Assembly (NCBI GenBank): GCA_003137135.1 | Contig: PLFB01000129.1 | Coordinates: 1 to 43,704, forward strand | DNA from: Acetobacteraceae bacterium | Lineage (GTDB): Bacteria > Pseudomonadota > Alphaproteobacteria > Acetobacterales > Acetobacteraceae | DNA: 43,704 nucleotides | Direction: 5' to 3' | Shown here: one piece after another, positions 15,706-24,068 of the stretch | Layout of the letters: each line of letters opens with the position of its first letter | Numbering within the stretch: the stretch's first letter is position 1 | The notes under the pieces: generated by a model | What the model was told of the DNA's origin: nothing | The model's database searches: none | What the model saw: only the letters and a program-made list of their open reading frames with translations | Position numbers and translations under genes: made by a program

Positions 15706-16983
15706 TCAGTTCAGCTTGGGCGGGCTCGCAGCCGGTGTGACGCGGACCGGCATGGATTTGAAGCCGGGAAACTGGTGGGAGGCGACGCGGCGGACCGGGC
15801 CGGTGAGTTCAATGTCCGCGACATGGTCCAGGAACACGCGCATGATGTGGCGAAGTTGCAGGCGCGCGATGAGGGCGCCAAGACAGAAATGGTCGCCGGC
15901 GCCGAACCCGACATGCGGGGTGGGCGGCCGGCCGATGTTGAATTCATCGGCCCCTGCAATCGCCAGAGTGTCGCGATTGGCCGAGCCGTTCCACAGCACC
16001 ACCCAGTCACCTTCGCGAATGGTCTTGCCGCCGAGTTCGGCATCCGCCGTTGCGGTGCGCAGCACATGGGTGACGGGGCTGATCCAGCGGACGAATTCGT
16101 CGGGCAGGGTGGTGAGCAGAGAACGATTATCCCGAAGCCGCGCCATCTCGGCCGGGCGGCGGATGAGTTCGAGCATGCCGCCGGTGAGCGAATTTCGTGT
16201 GGTTTCCTGCCCGGCGGCGATGAACATGAAACCGTTATAGCCGATCTCGTTTTCCGTGAAGGGCACACCGTCGATCTTGGCTTCGGAGAGAATCGTTATG
16301 AGACCGCCGCCGCCGCCGCCGCGGCGTTTTTTCGCCAGGTCCTGGACATAGGCGATGATGGTGCGGAGGGCGTGGGTGCGGGCTTCCAGCGCCTCGGCGG
16401 CGCCGTAATCCGCATCCGCCGGGGCGCTGCCCATGTTGGCCATCTCAAAAAGCATCGGCCAGTCTTCGCGGGGCAATTGCATGATTTCGAAAATCACGGT
16501 GGAGGGTAGCTTGGCGGCGATGTCGGTGACGAAATCGCATTCGCCGGTCTGGATGAGATCGCCGATGAGGTTGGTGGCGAGCTGGCTGACAAACGGGTCC
16601 ATGCGCGCCACAGCGTTAGGCAGGAAGCGGTGGTGCAGGACCTGGCGCATCTTGTTATGGCGCGGCGGGTCGTTGGAGGCCAGCATCGCGCCTTCAATCG
16701 CAAGGCGGATGCTGGGGGACCGGGCGGGGTCCGCAAACGCCGCGGTCAGCGGCAAAGTCGCGCCGGATTTCTGCGCGCTGTAGAGCACCGGGTCCGTATA
16801 GACGGTGCGGACATCCGGCAGGCGGGTGACCGACCAGTAGCCGCGGCCATAATTCGTCTCGGTCCAATGGACCGGGTCTTCCTCCCGCATCCGGCGCCAC
16901 AGGGCATGTGGATCGCCGCTGGCGAAGAATGCCGGATCGGTTAGGTTGAGGTCCTGGCTGGACAACGGGGATTCGGCTGACAT
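15706..16983 (-). CDS. Cytochrome P450 (A)
   Basis: The 425-residue soluble class I P450 starts at ATG 16983 (MSAESPLSSQD); an in-frame extension to 17022 lacks support. It has the I-helix motif AGQETT (257-262), the K-helix ExxR (Glu296...Arg299), SANRD, and the heme loop FGAGDHFCLG with proximal Cys367. Sequence style is close to P450 D at 24069 and to the CYP111/CYP125-like bacterial groups acting on terpenoids and sterols. A run of six glycines (222-227) comes from a (CCG)6 DNA repeat. It is probably followed in the same transcript by the VOC gene. Electron donors are not encoded nearby. Confidence 0.93.
   Translation of the reverse strand: MSAESPLSSQDLNLTDPAFFASGDPHALWRRMREEDPVHWTETNYGRGYWSVTRLPDVRTVYTDPVLYSAQKSGATLPLTAAFADPARSPSIRLAIEGAMLASNDPPRHNKMRQVLHHRFLPNAVARMDPFVSQLATNLIGDLIQTGECDFVTDIAAKLPSTVIFEIMQLPREDWPMLFEMANMGSAPADADYGAAEALEARTHALRTIIAYVQDLAKKRRGGGGGGLITILSEAKIDGVPFTENEIGYNGFMFIAAGQETTRNSLTGGMLELIRRPAEMARLRDNRSLLTTLPDEFVRWISPVTHVLRTATADAELGGKTIREGDWVVLWNGSANRDTLAIAGADEFNIGRPPTPHVGFGAGDHFCLGALIARLQLRHIMRVFLDHVADIELTGPVRRVASHQFPGFKSMPVRVTPAASPPKLN
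16304..16321. repeat. (CCG)6 trinucleotide repeat in P450 A
   Basis: Six perfect CCG copies on the plus strand encode Gly222-Gly227 of the minus-strand P450, in the loop before the I-helix. Length changes would stay in frame. Confidence 0.8.
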
Positions 16984-16994
16984 TTTTGATTCCG

Positions 16995-17023
16995 ATTGGT
17001 TAAGCCCAGTATCATAAGCCAAT
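16995..17023. promoter_or_regulatory. Inverted repeat ATTGGTT...AGCCAAT upstream of P450 A
   Basis: Arms 16995-17001 and 17017-17023 are 7 bp with one mismatch, just upstream of the P450 A start. The half-site ATTGG recurs in the larger inverted repeat next to it, so both may belong to one operator region. Confidence 0.35.
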
Positions 17024-17046
17024 AAGCACGGCCTGCATGGGATAAA

Positions 17047-17107
17047 ATCTCATTGGCGCGAAACGCTAAGTCGGTTGCAGTGGGCTTGAATTTCCCGCCA
17101 ATGAGAT
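17047..17107. promoter_or_regulatory. Perfect 12-bp inverted repeat between divergent P450 A and SDR
   Basis: ATCTCATTGGCG (17047-17058) and CGCCAATGAGAT (17096-17107) are exact reverse complements separated by 37 bp, inside the 170-bp divergent promoter region. Two oppositely oriented copies of one site suit a regulator binding both promoters or a looped dimer. The regulator is unknown. Confidence 0.55.
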
Positions 17108-17153
17108 GTCCGGCGTCTGGCGTCATGGATGCAGGTTGTAAAGGGAGCGGAAA

Positions 17154-17966
17154 ATGCAGCAGCGGCGTGCAGCTCTGGTGACGGGAAGCAGCCGCGGCAT
17201 CGGCAAAGCGGTGGCTTTGGCGCTGGCCGGTACGCATGACATCGTGCTGAATTACCGGGCGCGGGGCGATGAGGCCGAGGCGGCAGCCGAACTATTTCGC
17301 GCTGCCGGCGCCGGCGTGCTGATGCTGCAGGCGGATATTACCGACCCTTACTCGTTGATCAGACTTGCCGACGCCGGTCTCGAAAGATTTGGCCGGATCG
17401 ACACGCTGGTCACAAATGCCGCCACCGGGCTGCATTGGCCCATCAGCATTTCCGGATGGCAGCAGGTGCAGGATTCCGTTCAGGTGATTGCGGGTAGCTT
17501 CGCCACACTGGTCTCCCGGCTCAGCCCGGCAATGGTGGCGGGCGGCCGGATCGTGGCGATCAGCGGGCTGGACCGGGTTTTTGCCGTGGCGGATCATGGC
17601 CTGATCGGCGCCGGCAAGGCGGCGGTGGAATCTATGGTGCGCAACCTGGCGATGGAGCTGGGGCCGCGCGGGATCACCGCCAATGCGGTGGTGCCGGGCG
17701 CGTGCCGGACCGAATCCCTGGCGCGGGCGCTGGAGCGCCGGCCGGGCTTTGAGGAGAACCTGGTAAAAAGCATTCCGCTGGGAAGGATGGCGACGCCGGA
17801 GGATGTGGCAGGGGTGGTGGCTTTCCTGTGCTCGCCCGCGGCGGATTATGTGACAGGAGCCTCAATTTTGGTGGATGGCGGGTTCAGCGCGGGAAACTTG
17901 TGGACGGAGCGGCAGCGAATTTCAATGGCGGAGCAGCAATGGTCGGACAGAAAACTGGGGCAGTGA
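17154..17966 (+). CDS. Atypical SDR-family protein lacking the catalytic tyrosine
   Basis: The 270-residue protein has the SDR Rossmann motif TGSSRGIG (10-17), TNAATG, and the ending VDGGFSAGN. Ser137 (AISGLD) and Lys155 (GAGKAAVES) are present, but the Tyr normally four residues before the Lys is Ile151. FabL-type enoyl reductases use Tyr seven residues before the Lys; here that position is His148. So it is either an inactive or an unusual reductase. The overall C-terminal half (VVPGACRTESLA, PLGRMATPEDVAGVVAFL) is otherwise well conserved. A 20-residue tail follows the usual end. AAGGGAG (17141-17147) precedes ATG 17154. It is divergent from P450 A and converges with the flavin monooxygenase. 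Confidence 0.85.
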   Translation: MQQRRAALVTGSSRGIGKAVALALAGTHDIVLNYRARGDEAEAAAELFRAAGAGVLMLQADITDPYSLIRLADAGLERFGRIDTLVTNAATGLHWPISISGWQQVQDSVQVIAGSFATLVSRLSPAMVAGGRIVAISGLDRVFAVADHGLIGAGKAAVESMVRNLAMELGPRGITANAVVPGACRTESLARALERRPGFEENLVKSIPLGRMATPEDVAGVVAFLCSPAADYVTGASILVDGGFSAGNLWTERQRISMAEQQWSDRKLGQ

Positions 17967-17983
17967 AGCCGCAGGATCAGTCT

Positions 17984-19372
17984 TTACACCAAAACCGGTT
18001 GCCGGCGATAAGCGGCGGCCGGATGCGTCGCGGGCATTCTGCCATCGCCATGGCCAATTAGCTTCTGGCGCAGCGTGCCTTCGCGGTAGGCGGTTTTGAA
18101 CAGGCCGCGGTCTTGCAACTCGGGCACCAGCAAATCAGCAACATCCACGAACGTGCCGGGGGTGAAGGCGCGGCAGATATTGAACCCGTCAATGTCGGCT
18201 TGTTCTGCCCATGCGGCGAATTCATCGGCGACTTGGGATGGGGTGCCGACGATTGTGGAGCCGCGGCCGAGATGCAGGTCTTCGGCAATTAACCGTGGGG
18301 TCCAGATTTTGCCGGCGCTTTTTTTCGCCAGGCCATCGGCGGCCGAGCGGTTGGCTTCTGTTGGCTTGAAGGGGATCGGCTCGTCAGGGTCGAGTTTGGC
18401 GAGGTCAATGCCGATTGCCGCGGCAATCATCGCAAGGCCGCCTTCCGGCAGCACCGCGCGGCGATGGGCGGCCAGTTTGTCCTGCGCCTCGGCCTCAGTT
18501 GCGCCGAGGACGACAACGGCGTCCACAATCACTTTGACGTCGCTGGGATGGCGGCCGTTTTCCACCGCGCGCCTGCGAATGTCCGCAACCAGCGTGCCGG
18601 CCGCCTGCTTGTTGGACCCGCCGACGAAAATGCATTCGCAGTGCCTGGAGGAGAATTGCCGGCCGCGCTCCGACGAGCCGGCCTGGTAGAGGGTCGGCGT
18701 GCGCTGCGGCGAAGGCTCGCTGCGGTGAATGCCCTGCATCTTGTAGTATTTGCCGGAATGCGTCACTTCATGAACCATTTCCGGCTTCGCATAGATGCCG
18801 GCGGCGCGGTCGCGGATGACGGCGCCGTCCTCCCAACTGCCTTCCCATAATTTGTACACGACTTCCATGAATTCGTCGGCCGCCTCGTAGCGCTCGTCAT
18901 GCGGAAGCTGCCCGGTGCGGCCAAGGGCGCGGGCTGCGCTGTCGAGGTAGCCGGTGACGATGTTCCAGCCCATGCGACCGTTGGTGAGATGGTCGAGCGT
19001 GGAGAAGCGGCGGGCGAAGAGATACGGGTCTTCATAGGAAAGGTTGCCGGTGACGCCGAACCCGAGATGCTTGGTGACATAGGCCATGATGGGGATGACC
19101 ATCATCGGGTCGTTCTGCGGAAAATATGAGGCGCTGCGAATCGCGGCGTCCGCGTTGCCGCCATAAATGTCGAGGACGCCGACGAGGTCTTGCAGGAAGA
19201 TGCCGTCGAACAGGCCGCCCTCCAGTACGCGAGCGAGATTGGCCCAATATTCCATCGTGGTGTAGTTCATGGCGCGGTCACGCGGGTCAGTCCACTGGCC
19301 GGAAGGCGTGAAGCCCACGGCGTTGGTGTCGAAGGCATTCAGGATCAGTTGACGTGTCATGGGATTCATCAT
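17984..19372 (-). CDS. NtaA/SnaA/DszA-family FMN-dependent monooxygenase
   Basis: The ~462-residue protein belongs to the bacterial-luciferase-like group of reduced-flavin monooxygenases (nitrilotriacetate monooxygenase A, DszA). Key segments are MTRQLILNAFDTN at the start, LEGGLFDGIFLQD, YEDPYLFARRFSTLDHLTNG followed by RMGWNIVTG, YQAGSSERGRQF and IVGTPSQVADEFA. It hydroxylates or cleaves C-N, C-S or ketone substrates using FMNH2 and O2, and needs a separate flavin reductase, none of which is visible here. The frame is open to 19666, but the family N-terminus begins at RQLILNAF, so starts at 19372, 19360 or 19411 are plausible; none has a strong ribosome binding site. Baeyer-Villiger-type oxidation is possible. 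Confidence 0.88.
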   Translation of the reverse strand: MMNPMTRQLILNAFDTNAVGFTPSGQWTDPRDRAMNYTTMEYWANLARVLEGGLFDGIFLQDLVGVLDIYGGNADAAIRSASYFPQNDPMMVIPIMAYVTKHLGFGVTGNLSYEDPYLFARRFSTLDHLTNGRMGWNIVTGYLDSAARALGRTGQLPHDERYEAADEFMEVVYKLWEGSWEDGAVIRDRAAGIYAKPEMVHEVTHSGKYYKMQGIHRSEPSPQRTPTLYQAGSSERGRQFSSRHCECIFVGGSNKQAAGTLVADIRRRAVENGRHPSDVKVIVDAVVVLGATEAEAQDKLAAHRRAVLPEGGLAMIAAAIGIDLAKLDPDEPIPFKPTEANRSAADGLAKKSAGKIWTPRLIAEDLHLGRGSTIVGTPSQVADEFAAWAEQADIDGFNICRAFTPGTFVDVADLLVPELQDRGLFKTAYREGTLRQKLIGHGDGRMPATHPAAAYRRQPVLV

Positions 19373-19550
19373 CGGATTGCCGGAGCGCCGGATCAAGCGA
19401 GATTTGGTCATGCGGTGATGCGGGCGGCGGATTCGATCGTCATGTCCACGGTCAAGAATTTTCGTCATCCCCATATACGGAAAGCTGCCTTGTGATTGCG
19501 GCGGCCGAAGCGCAAGTTCCCGCCCTGGCAAAAAAGGATCTGGCGCGAGC

Positions 19551-20348
19551 ATGAATCGGTTGGCTGGGAAAGTGGCATTTATAACGGGTGCGGGAGCGGG
19601 CATAGGCAAGGAGGCTGCCTTGCTGTTCGCCAGCGAAGGCGCGCGGGTGATGGTTGCGGAACGCAACGCCGAGGCCGGCGAGGCAACGGCGGCGCTGGTC
19701 AGGCAGGCGGGCGGAGAGGCGCGATTTGTTCACACCGATGTTTCGGATGAGCCAAGCGTGGCCGCGGCGATTGCCGCAACGGTGGCGGCTTATGGCCAGC
19801 TGAACATTCTCTACAATAATGCCGGCGGCTCATCGGCTGACGATGGGACGGTGACGGATATCGACATCGCCGCGTTCTGGCGCCCGATGCAGGTTGATTT
19901 GTTTGGGACGTTTCTATGTTGCCGGCACGGGATTCCGGAACTGATCCGCGCCGGCGGCGGCGTGATTGTGAACACAACCTCGACAACAGCGCTGCGCGGT
20001 GTGCCGCATGTGGAGGCTTATAGCGCCGCGAAAGGCGGGGTGATCGCGCTGACGCAGTCTATGGCGATTGATTATGCCGGCGAGGGCATCCGCGTGAACG
20101 CGATTGCCGCGGGGGGAATCCGGACCGAGCGGACAGCCGCGCGAATTGCCGCGTCCCCGCATGCGGCCGCCACACAGGGGGCGCATCTGCTTGGCATCGG
20201 CCATCCGCGCGATGTCGCGAATGCGGCGCTGTTCCTGGCGTGCGAAGAATCTCGCTATATTACAGGCATCGTGTTGACGGTGGATGGCGGGTGGTGTGCG
20301 GCAAGCCCCGGCGTTACGGCGCGGCCAAAGCAAAACAAAGGGACCTAG
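19551..20348 (+). CDS. Short-chain dehydrogenase/reductase (SDR)
   Basis: The 265-residue classical SDR has TGAGAGIG near residue 13, NNAGG, a catalytic Ser in NTTSTTALRG, Tyr157/Lys161 in YSAAK and VDGGW near the end. Acidic/neutral residues at the end of the second strand (VAERNAEAG) suggest NAD rather than NADP, with moderate certainty. It ends 1 bp before the ATG of P450 B, so the two are cotranscribed. The likely job is to oxidise the alcohol formed by that P450. It is divergent from the flavin monooxygenase across ~180 bp. Confidence 0.9.
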   Translation: MNRLAGKVAFITGAGAGIGKEAALLFASEGARVMVAERNAEAGEATAALVRQAGGEARFVHTDVSDEPSVAAAIAATVAAYGQLNILYNNAGGSSADDGTVTDIDIAAFWRPMQVDLFGTFLCCRHGIPELIRAGGGVIVNTTSTTALRGVPHVEAYSAAKGGVIALTQSMAIDYAGEGIRVNAIAAGGIRTERTAARIAASPHAAATQGAHLLGIGHPRDVANAALFLACEESRYITGIVLTVDGGWCAASPGVTARPKQNKGT

Positions 20349-20349
20349 A

Positions 20350-21579
20350 ATGACTGAAGCGATGACGGACGGCGATATTCTCGACGTCGATCTCTACGGC
20401 GCGGTCAAGCAGGACCCTTATGAGCATTATGTCGCGTGGAACCGGCGGCCGCCATTTTTCATTCTGGCGGCGGGCCATAGGCAGGCGGTGTTCACGCGGC
20501 AGGCGGATACGAAAATCGTGCTCGAAGATTATGCGCGGTTCTCCAGCGTGAAGCGGCCTTATCCCGGCACTGAAGGTTTCTATTTTTTCAATTCCATGCC
20601 GAGCGTCACCGATTCCGACCCGCCAGTTCACACGCGCCGGCGCCGTCTGATGTCCCCCGCTTTGACGCCGCGCAAGCTGGTAAAAATTCAGGACGGGCTG
20701 AACGCGGCGGTCGACAAGCTGCTGGATGGACTCGAGGCGCAAGGCGGCGGTTTCGACCTGGTGGCGGATCTGGGCAAGCCGCTCTCGACAAAGGTCTTGC
20801 TGGGGCTGGTTTGCGATTTGCCGGAAGAAGATTGGCCTATATTCACTGATTTCATGCAGGCGCAGCGGGCGGCGTTCAACCAGCTTGCCGGCAATGAGGC
20901 CGGCCGTGCGGCGTTTGATCGTCATTGGAAGCTGGCGCGGGATTATTGCGAGGCTCTGATCGAGAGCCGCCGGGCGAATCCGGTTGACGATCTGGTCAGC
21001 AATATGCTGGCGGCTCAGAACCGTGACGAAAGCGCGCTGACGACTGAAGAAGTGTTCGCGACGCTGTTGATTATGTATTCGGCTGGCCTGGGCGGCACCG
21101 TGAACACGCCGGTCTGGACATTGTGGCGCCTGGCGCGGCACCGGGACCAGCTGGAATTGCTGCGGCGCGAGCCGGATTTGATTAACGGCGCGGTGACCGA
21201 AGCGCTACGTACGGACCCGTCTTCCTACGCATCCCTGCGCTATGCCACGGGGGATTTTGAATTTGCCGGACTCCGCTTGAGCGAGGGCATGCCGGTTCAT
21301 ACGCTGAGCGCCGGCGGCAATTTCGACCCCGACCGCTATGCCGACCCTTTACGTTTCGACATCACGCGGCCCACCGACTGGCTGGCGTTGAGCAGTTTCG
21401 GGCACGGCGTGCATCACTGCATCGGCAATGCCGTGGCCCGCATGGTTGGCCGCGTGGCGGTGGACAAGACCGTGCGGCGTTTTCCCAAGCTGCGGCTGGA
21501 GACCGAGGGTTTCGTGCCGCGAATTGAGGGCGTGCTGAAACAGCGCGCGCCGGTTTCGATTCCTGTACGGATTGACTGA
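20350..21579 (+). CDS. Cytochrome P450 (B) with atypical I-helix
   Basis: The 409-residue P450 starts at ATG 20350 (AAAGGGA upstream at 20337-20343), one base after the SDR stop. The heme loop is FGHGVHHCIG with Cys357; ExxR is Glu284...Arg287; PPVHTRRRRL matches the C-helix. The I-helix reads SAGLGGTVN (244-252): the acidic residue of the usual AGxD/ETT motif is replaced, and a Gly pair sits before Thr250. It resembles CYP199-type AGLDTV with D changed to GG. This may alter proton delivery to the iron-oxygen intermediate. It converges with P450 C, 5 bp apart. CYP199-like enzymes act on aromatic or cyclic acids; substrate here unknown. Confidence 0.92.
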   Translation: MTEAMTDGDILDVDLYGAVKQDPYEHYVAWNRRPPFFILAAGHRQAVFTRQADTKIVLEDYARFSSVKRPYPGTEGFYFFNSMPSVTDSDPPVHTRRRRLMSPALTPRKLVKIQDGLNAAVDKLLDGLEAQGGGFDLVADLGKPLSTKVLLGLVCDLPEEDWPIFTDFMQAQRAAFNQLAGNEAGRAAFDRHWKLARDYCEALIESRRANPVDDLVSNMLAAQNRDESALTTEEVFATLLIMYSAGLGGTVNTPVWTLWRLARHRDQLELLRREPDLINGAVTEALRTDPSSYASLRYATGDFEFAGLRLSEGMPVHTLSAGGNFDPDRYADPLRFDITRPTDWLALSSFGHGVHHCIGNAVARMVGRVAVDKTVRRFPKLRLETEGFVPRIEGVLKQRAPVSIPVRID

Positions 21580-21584
21580 AGGCT

Positions 21585-22826
21585 TCAGGCGGGATCGAAC
21601 TCGACATGAAGCTGCTTCAGGCCGCGAAGGATGGAGTTGGCTTGAAAGCGGAATTGGTTGCCCGGCGCGAGCCGTAGATTTTTCAATCGCGCGAGGCAGG
21701 CTTCCAGCGTGATGCGCATTTCCATGCGCGCGAGCGGCGAGCCGACGCAAAAATGCGGACCGTAGCCGAAGGCTAGCTGACCGGAAGGGTGCGGCCGTTC
21801 CTGGTCGAACGTATCAGGCTGATGGGTGAATTTGGTCTCATCCCGGTTGGCGGAACCCCAGTTGAGATAGACGCGTGAGCCGGCCGGTATTTTCACGCCG
21901 GCGAGTTCAGTGTCTTGTGGCGTTGTCCGGCCAGACCATTGCGTTGGTGATTCAAAGCGCAGGGATTCCTCGATAGTCCTTGGAATGAGCGATGCGTCTT
22001 CACGCAGGCGCGCGAATAATTCGGGCCGTTCAAGCAGCCGGTACATCATCGTGCCGATCGCCAGCGCCGTCGTCTCATTGCCGCCGATCAGGAAAATGCG
22101 GAGGATATCAACCAGAACGATATGCTCAACGGGTTCGGGTAGCGCGTTATTGGCTTTGATCAGGTCGCTGATCAGGTCATCGCCAGGTGCGGCCGAGCGT
22201 TCCTTGATTTTTTGCGAAAAAAAGAGCTGAAGATCGGTCAGGCTTTGGGCGCATTCGAGCACACGATGGCGCTTCATGGGCCGTGAGTTTGAGGCCATGG
22301 CCTCTGAATAGTCATCGGACCAGCTTTTCAGGTCCTTTGCGTCAGCGCGGTCAAGTCCCAGCAGGTCGACGATGACGATCAAGGGCAGCGGGGTGGCATA
22401 CTGGCTTTGTAGATCGGCTTTGCCGTCTGCGATAAACCCATCGATCAGGCTGTTGATAAGCGTGCGAATGCCAGGTTCCAGCGCCGCAAAACGGCGATTT
22501 GAGAGGACCTTCATCGAGAGGGCCCGAAGCCCGGAGTGCTCCGGCGGGTCGGTCGCGGTCAGGCTGTTGGAATCGGGGAAGCCTTTTGCTCTGATGGCTG
22601 CAACCTCGGGATCGTCGCTGGCCATCCAGACGCGTTTACTGGAGAAAAGCTCTGGGTGCTGGCTGGCGTAGACGACATCCTCGTAGCGGCTGACGACGTA
22701 AACATTGGTGCCCGGCACATAATAAACCGGCGCCTCGCTGCGCATCGCGGCGTAGAATTCATAAGGGTTTTCGAGAACTTCGTCAGCCGGATAGGCAAAC
22801 CGGTCAACCGGGCAAGATTCTTTCAT
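21585..22826 (-). CDS. Cytochrome P450 (C)
   Basis: The 413-residue class I P450 starts at ATG 22826 (MKESCPVDRF), preceded on its strand by AAGGGAC. Motifs are the C-helix segment TDPPEHSGLR, I-helix GGNETT (248-253), ExxR Glu287...Arg290, SANRDE, and heme loop FGYGPHFCVG with Cys360. All catalytic features are intact. It belongs to a different subgroup from P450s A and D (shorter N-terminus, GGNETT). It is monocistronic here, tail-to-tail with P450 B and divergent from an SDR. Substrate unknown. Confidence 0.93.
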   Translation of the reverse strand: MKESCPVDRFAYPADEVLENPYEFYAAMRSEAPVYYVPGTNVYVVSRYEDVVYASQHPELFSSKRVWMASDDPEVAAIRAKGFPDSNSLTATDPPEHSGLRALSMKVLSNRRFAALEPGIRTLINSLIDGFIADGKADLQSQYATPLPLIVIVDLLGLDRADAKDLKSWSDDYSEAMASNSRPMKRHRVLECAQSLTDLQLFFSQKIKERSAAPGDDLISDLIKANNALPEPVEHIVLVDILRIFLIGGNETTALAIGTMMYRLLERPELFARLREDASLIPRTIEESLRFESPTQWSGRTTPQDTELAGVKIPAGSRVYLNWGSANRDETKFTHQPDTFDQERPHPSGQLAFGYGPHFCVGSPLARMEMRITLEACLARLKNLRLAPGNQFRFQANSILRGLKQLHVEFDPA

Positions 22827-22954
22827 GTCCGTCCCTTTTTTCGAGAAGGATGATTTGGCGCGCGGCGGCAACCGGTGTCGACCGAAAAATGCTCATTTTG
22901 GGATGAGGAGGACTCGTTTTCTGGCGCGGTCGGGAGGGTTTATCGCTTTGCTTG

Positions 22955-23785
22955 ATGAAAAAATGGTTCATTACAGGCGTTTCCAGCGGGCTGGGCCGCG
23001 CCTTGGCCATCGCGGCACTCGGCGCCGGCGACTGCGTCGCGGGCTCGGTACGGCACGAAGGCGCACGCGATGAATTCAACGCACTGCATCCGGATCGCGC
23101 CCAAGCCTTCATCATGGATGTGGCAGATTTTGATGCTGTGACTCGAAACATCCAGCAAGCGGATGAAGCATCCGGCGGGATCGACGTGCTCGTAAATAAT
23201 GCGGGTGTGAGTTTGGAAGGCACGCTGGAGGAGACTGGTTGGGCGGAGATTTACGAGCAGTTTCGGGTGAATGTTTTCGGGCCGGTCGCGGTGATGAAAG
23301 CGGTGTTGCCGGCAATGCGGGCACGGCGGCGCGGGCTGATTGTCAACGTCACCTCGCTCGCGGGCTATGCCACCGGCGGCGGCACGGGGTTTTACGGCGG
23401 GGCCAAGCTGGCGCTTGAGGGAGTTTCGAAATCCCTCGCCAAGGAATGCGCGCCGTTTGGGATTGAGGTGATGACCGTGATCCCCGGCGCGTTCCGGACT
23501 GATCTGGGTTCCAACCGGCGCTCCGCCCGCGACAGCATCGCCGATTACGCGGCGCAGAATGCAGCCAGGCGGGCACGGCTCGCCGCTTTGTCAGGGCATC
23601 AGCGGGGGGACCCCGCGCGGGCGGCGCAGGCCATTGTCATGGCGGTGAACACCGCGCCGCCGCCGCGGCGGCTGGTGCTCGGCGTAGATGCCGCGGATTC
23701 CGTCGCCGCCGATCTGATGGCGTTCGGCGAAGAGATGAGGCAATGGGAAAGCGTGTCGCGCGCCACCGATTTCTTGCAGAATTAG
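22955..23785 (+). CDS. Short-chain dehydrogenase/reductase (SDR)
   Basis: The 276-residue SDR has TGVSSGLG near the N-terminus, NNAGVS, catalytic Ser in VTSLAGY and Tyr147/Lys151 in YGGAK. It lacks the VDGG ending and has instead a longer C-terminal part (PPPRRLVLGVDAADSVAADL), typical of the oxidoreductase group sometimes annotated as DltE/3-ketoacyl reductase-like. NADP preference is suggested by VRHEGAR after the second strand. ATG 22955 gives the normal start; GGGAGGG lies 16 bp upstream, rather far. Its end overlaps the convergent 94-aa gene by 4 bp. Confidence 0.87.
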   Translation: MKKWFITGVSSGLGRALAIAALGAGDCVAGSVRHEGARDEFNALHPDRAQAFIMDVADFDAVTRNIQQADEASGGIDVLVNNAGVSLEGTLEETGWAEIYEQFRVNVFGPVAVMKAVLPAMRARRRGLIVNVTSLAGYATGGGTGFYGGAKLALEGVSKSLAKECAPFGIEVMTVIPGAFRTDLGSNRRSARDSIADYAAQNAARRARLAALSGHQRGDPARAAQAIVMAVNTAPPPRRLVLGVDAADSVAADLMAFGEEMRQWESVSRATDFLQN

Positions 23786-24066
23786 GGAGCACGTTCAATA
23801 TGCGCCCGCACGCCGCCGCTATCGTCCAGCCATCCGGCGCCTTTTGCGTAGCTAAGCATCTTGTCCAGTCCCGCTAGCCAGCTCGCATCATCGGAGCGGC
23901 CATTGGCTTTGAGCCATGCGGTGCTGACCCAGACATGATCGCCATCGAGGCGGCCGATCTCCGCAAACGCGGCCGGCGCGGCGCCGGCGGCGACCACTTT
24001 GAACGCCTTAAAATTATCAACGTCTTCGAGCGTTGCCGGTCCGGATGGTGGGATTTCAATGAACAT
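23782..24066 (-). CDS. Unrecognised 94-aa protein coupled to P450 D
   Basis: I do not recognise a named family. The 94-residue protein is soluble, without signal peptide, membrane segment or cysteine pairs. It begins MFIEIPPSGPATLEDVDNF and contains GRLDGDHVWVSTAWL, then a helix around LAGLDKMLSYAKGAGW and a short acidic end. The look is of a small alpha/beta domain. Its ATG lies 2 bp after the stop of P450 D on the same strand, so translation is very likely coupled. It has no Fe-S ligands and is therefore not a ferredoxin. A structural or binding partner of the P450 is a guess from position only. Confidence 0.7.
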   Translation of the reverse strand: MFIEIPPSGPATLEDVDNFKAFKVVAAGAAPAAFAEIGRLDGDHVWVSTAWLKANGRSDDASWLAGLDKMLSYAKGAGWLDDSGGVRAHIERAP

Positions 24067-24068
24067 GA

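Noticed and set aside
15436-16509. Plus-strand 357-codon open frame across VOC and P450 A
   Set aside because: Antisense to two genes with complete motifs; composition typical of a shadow frame.
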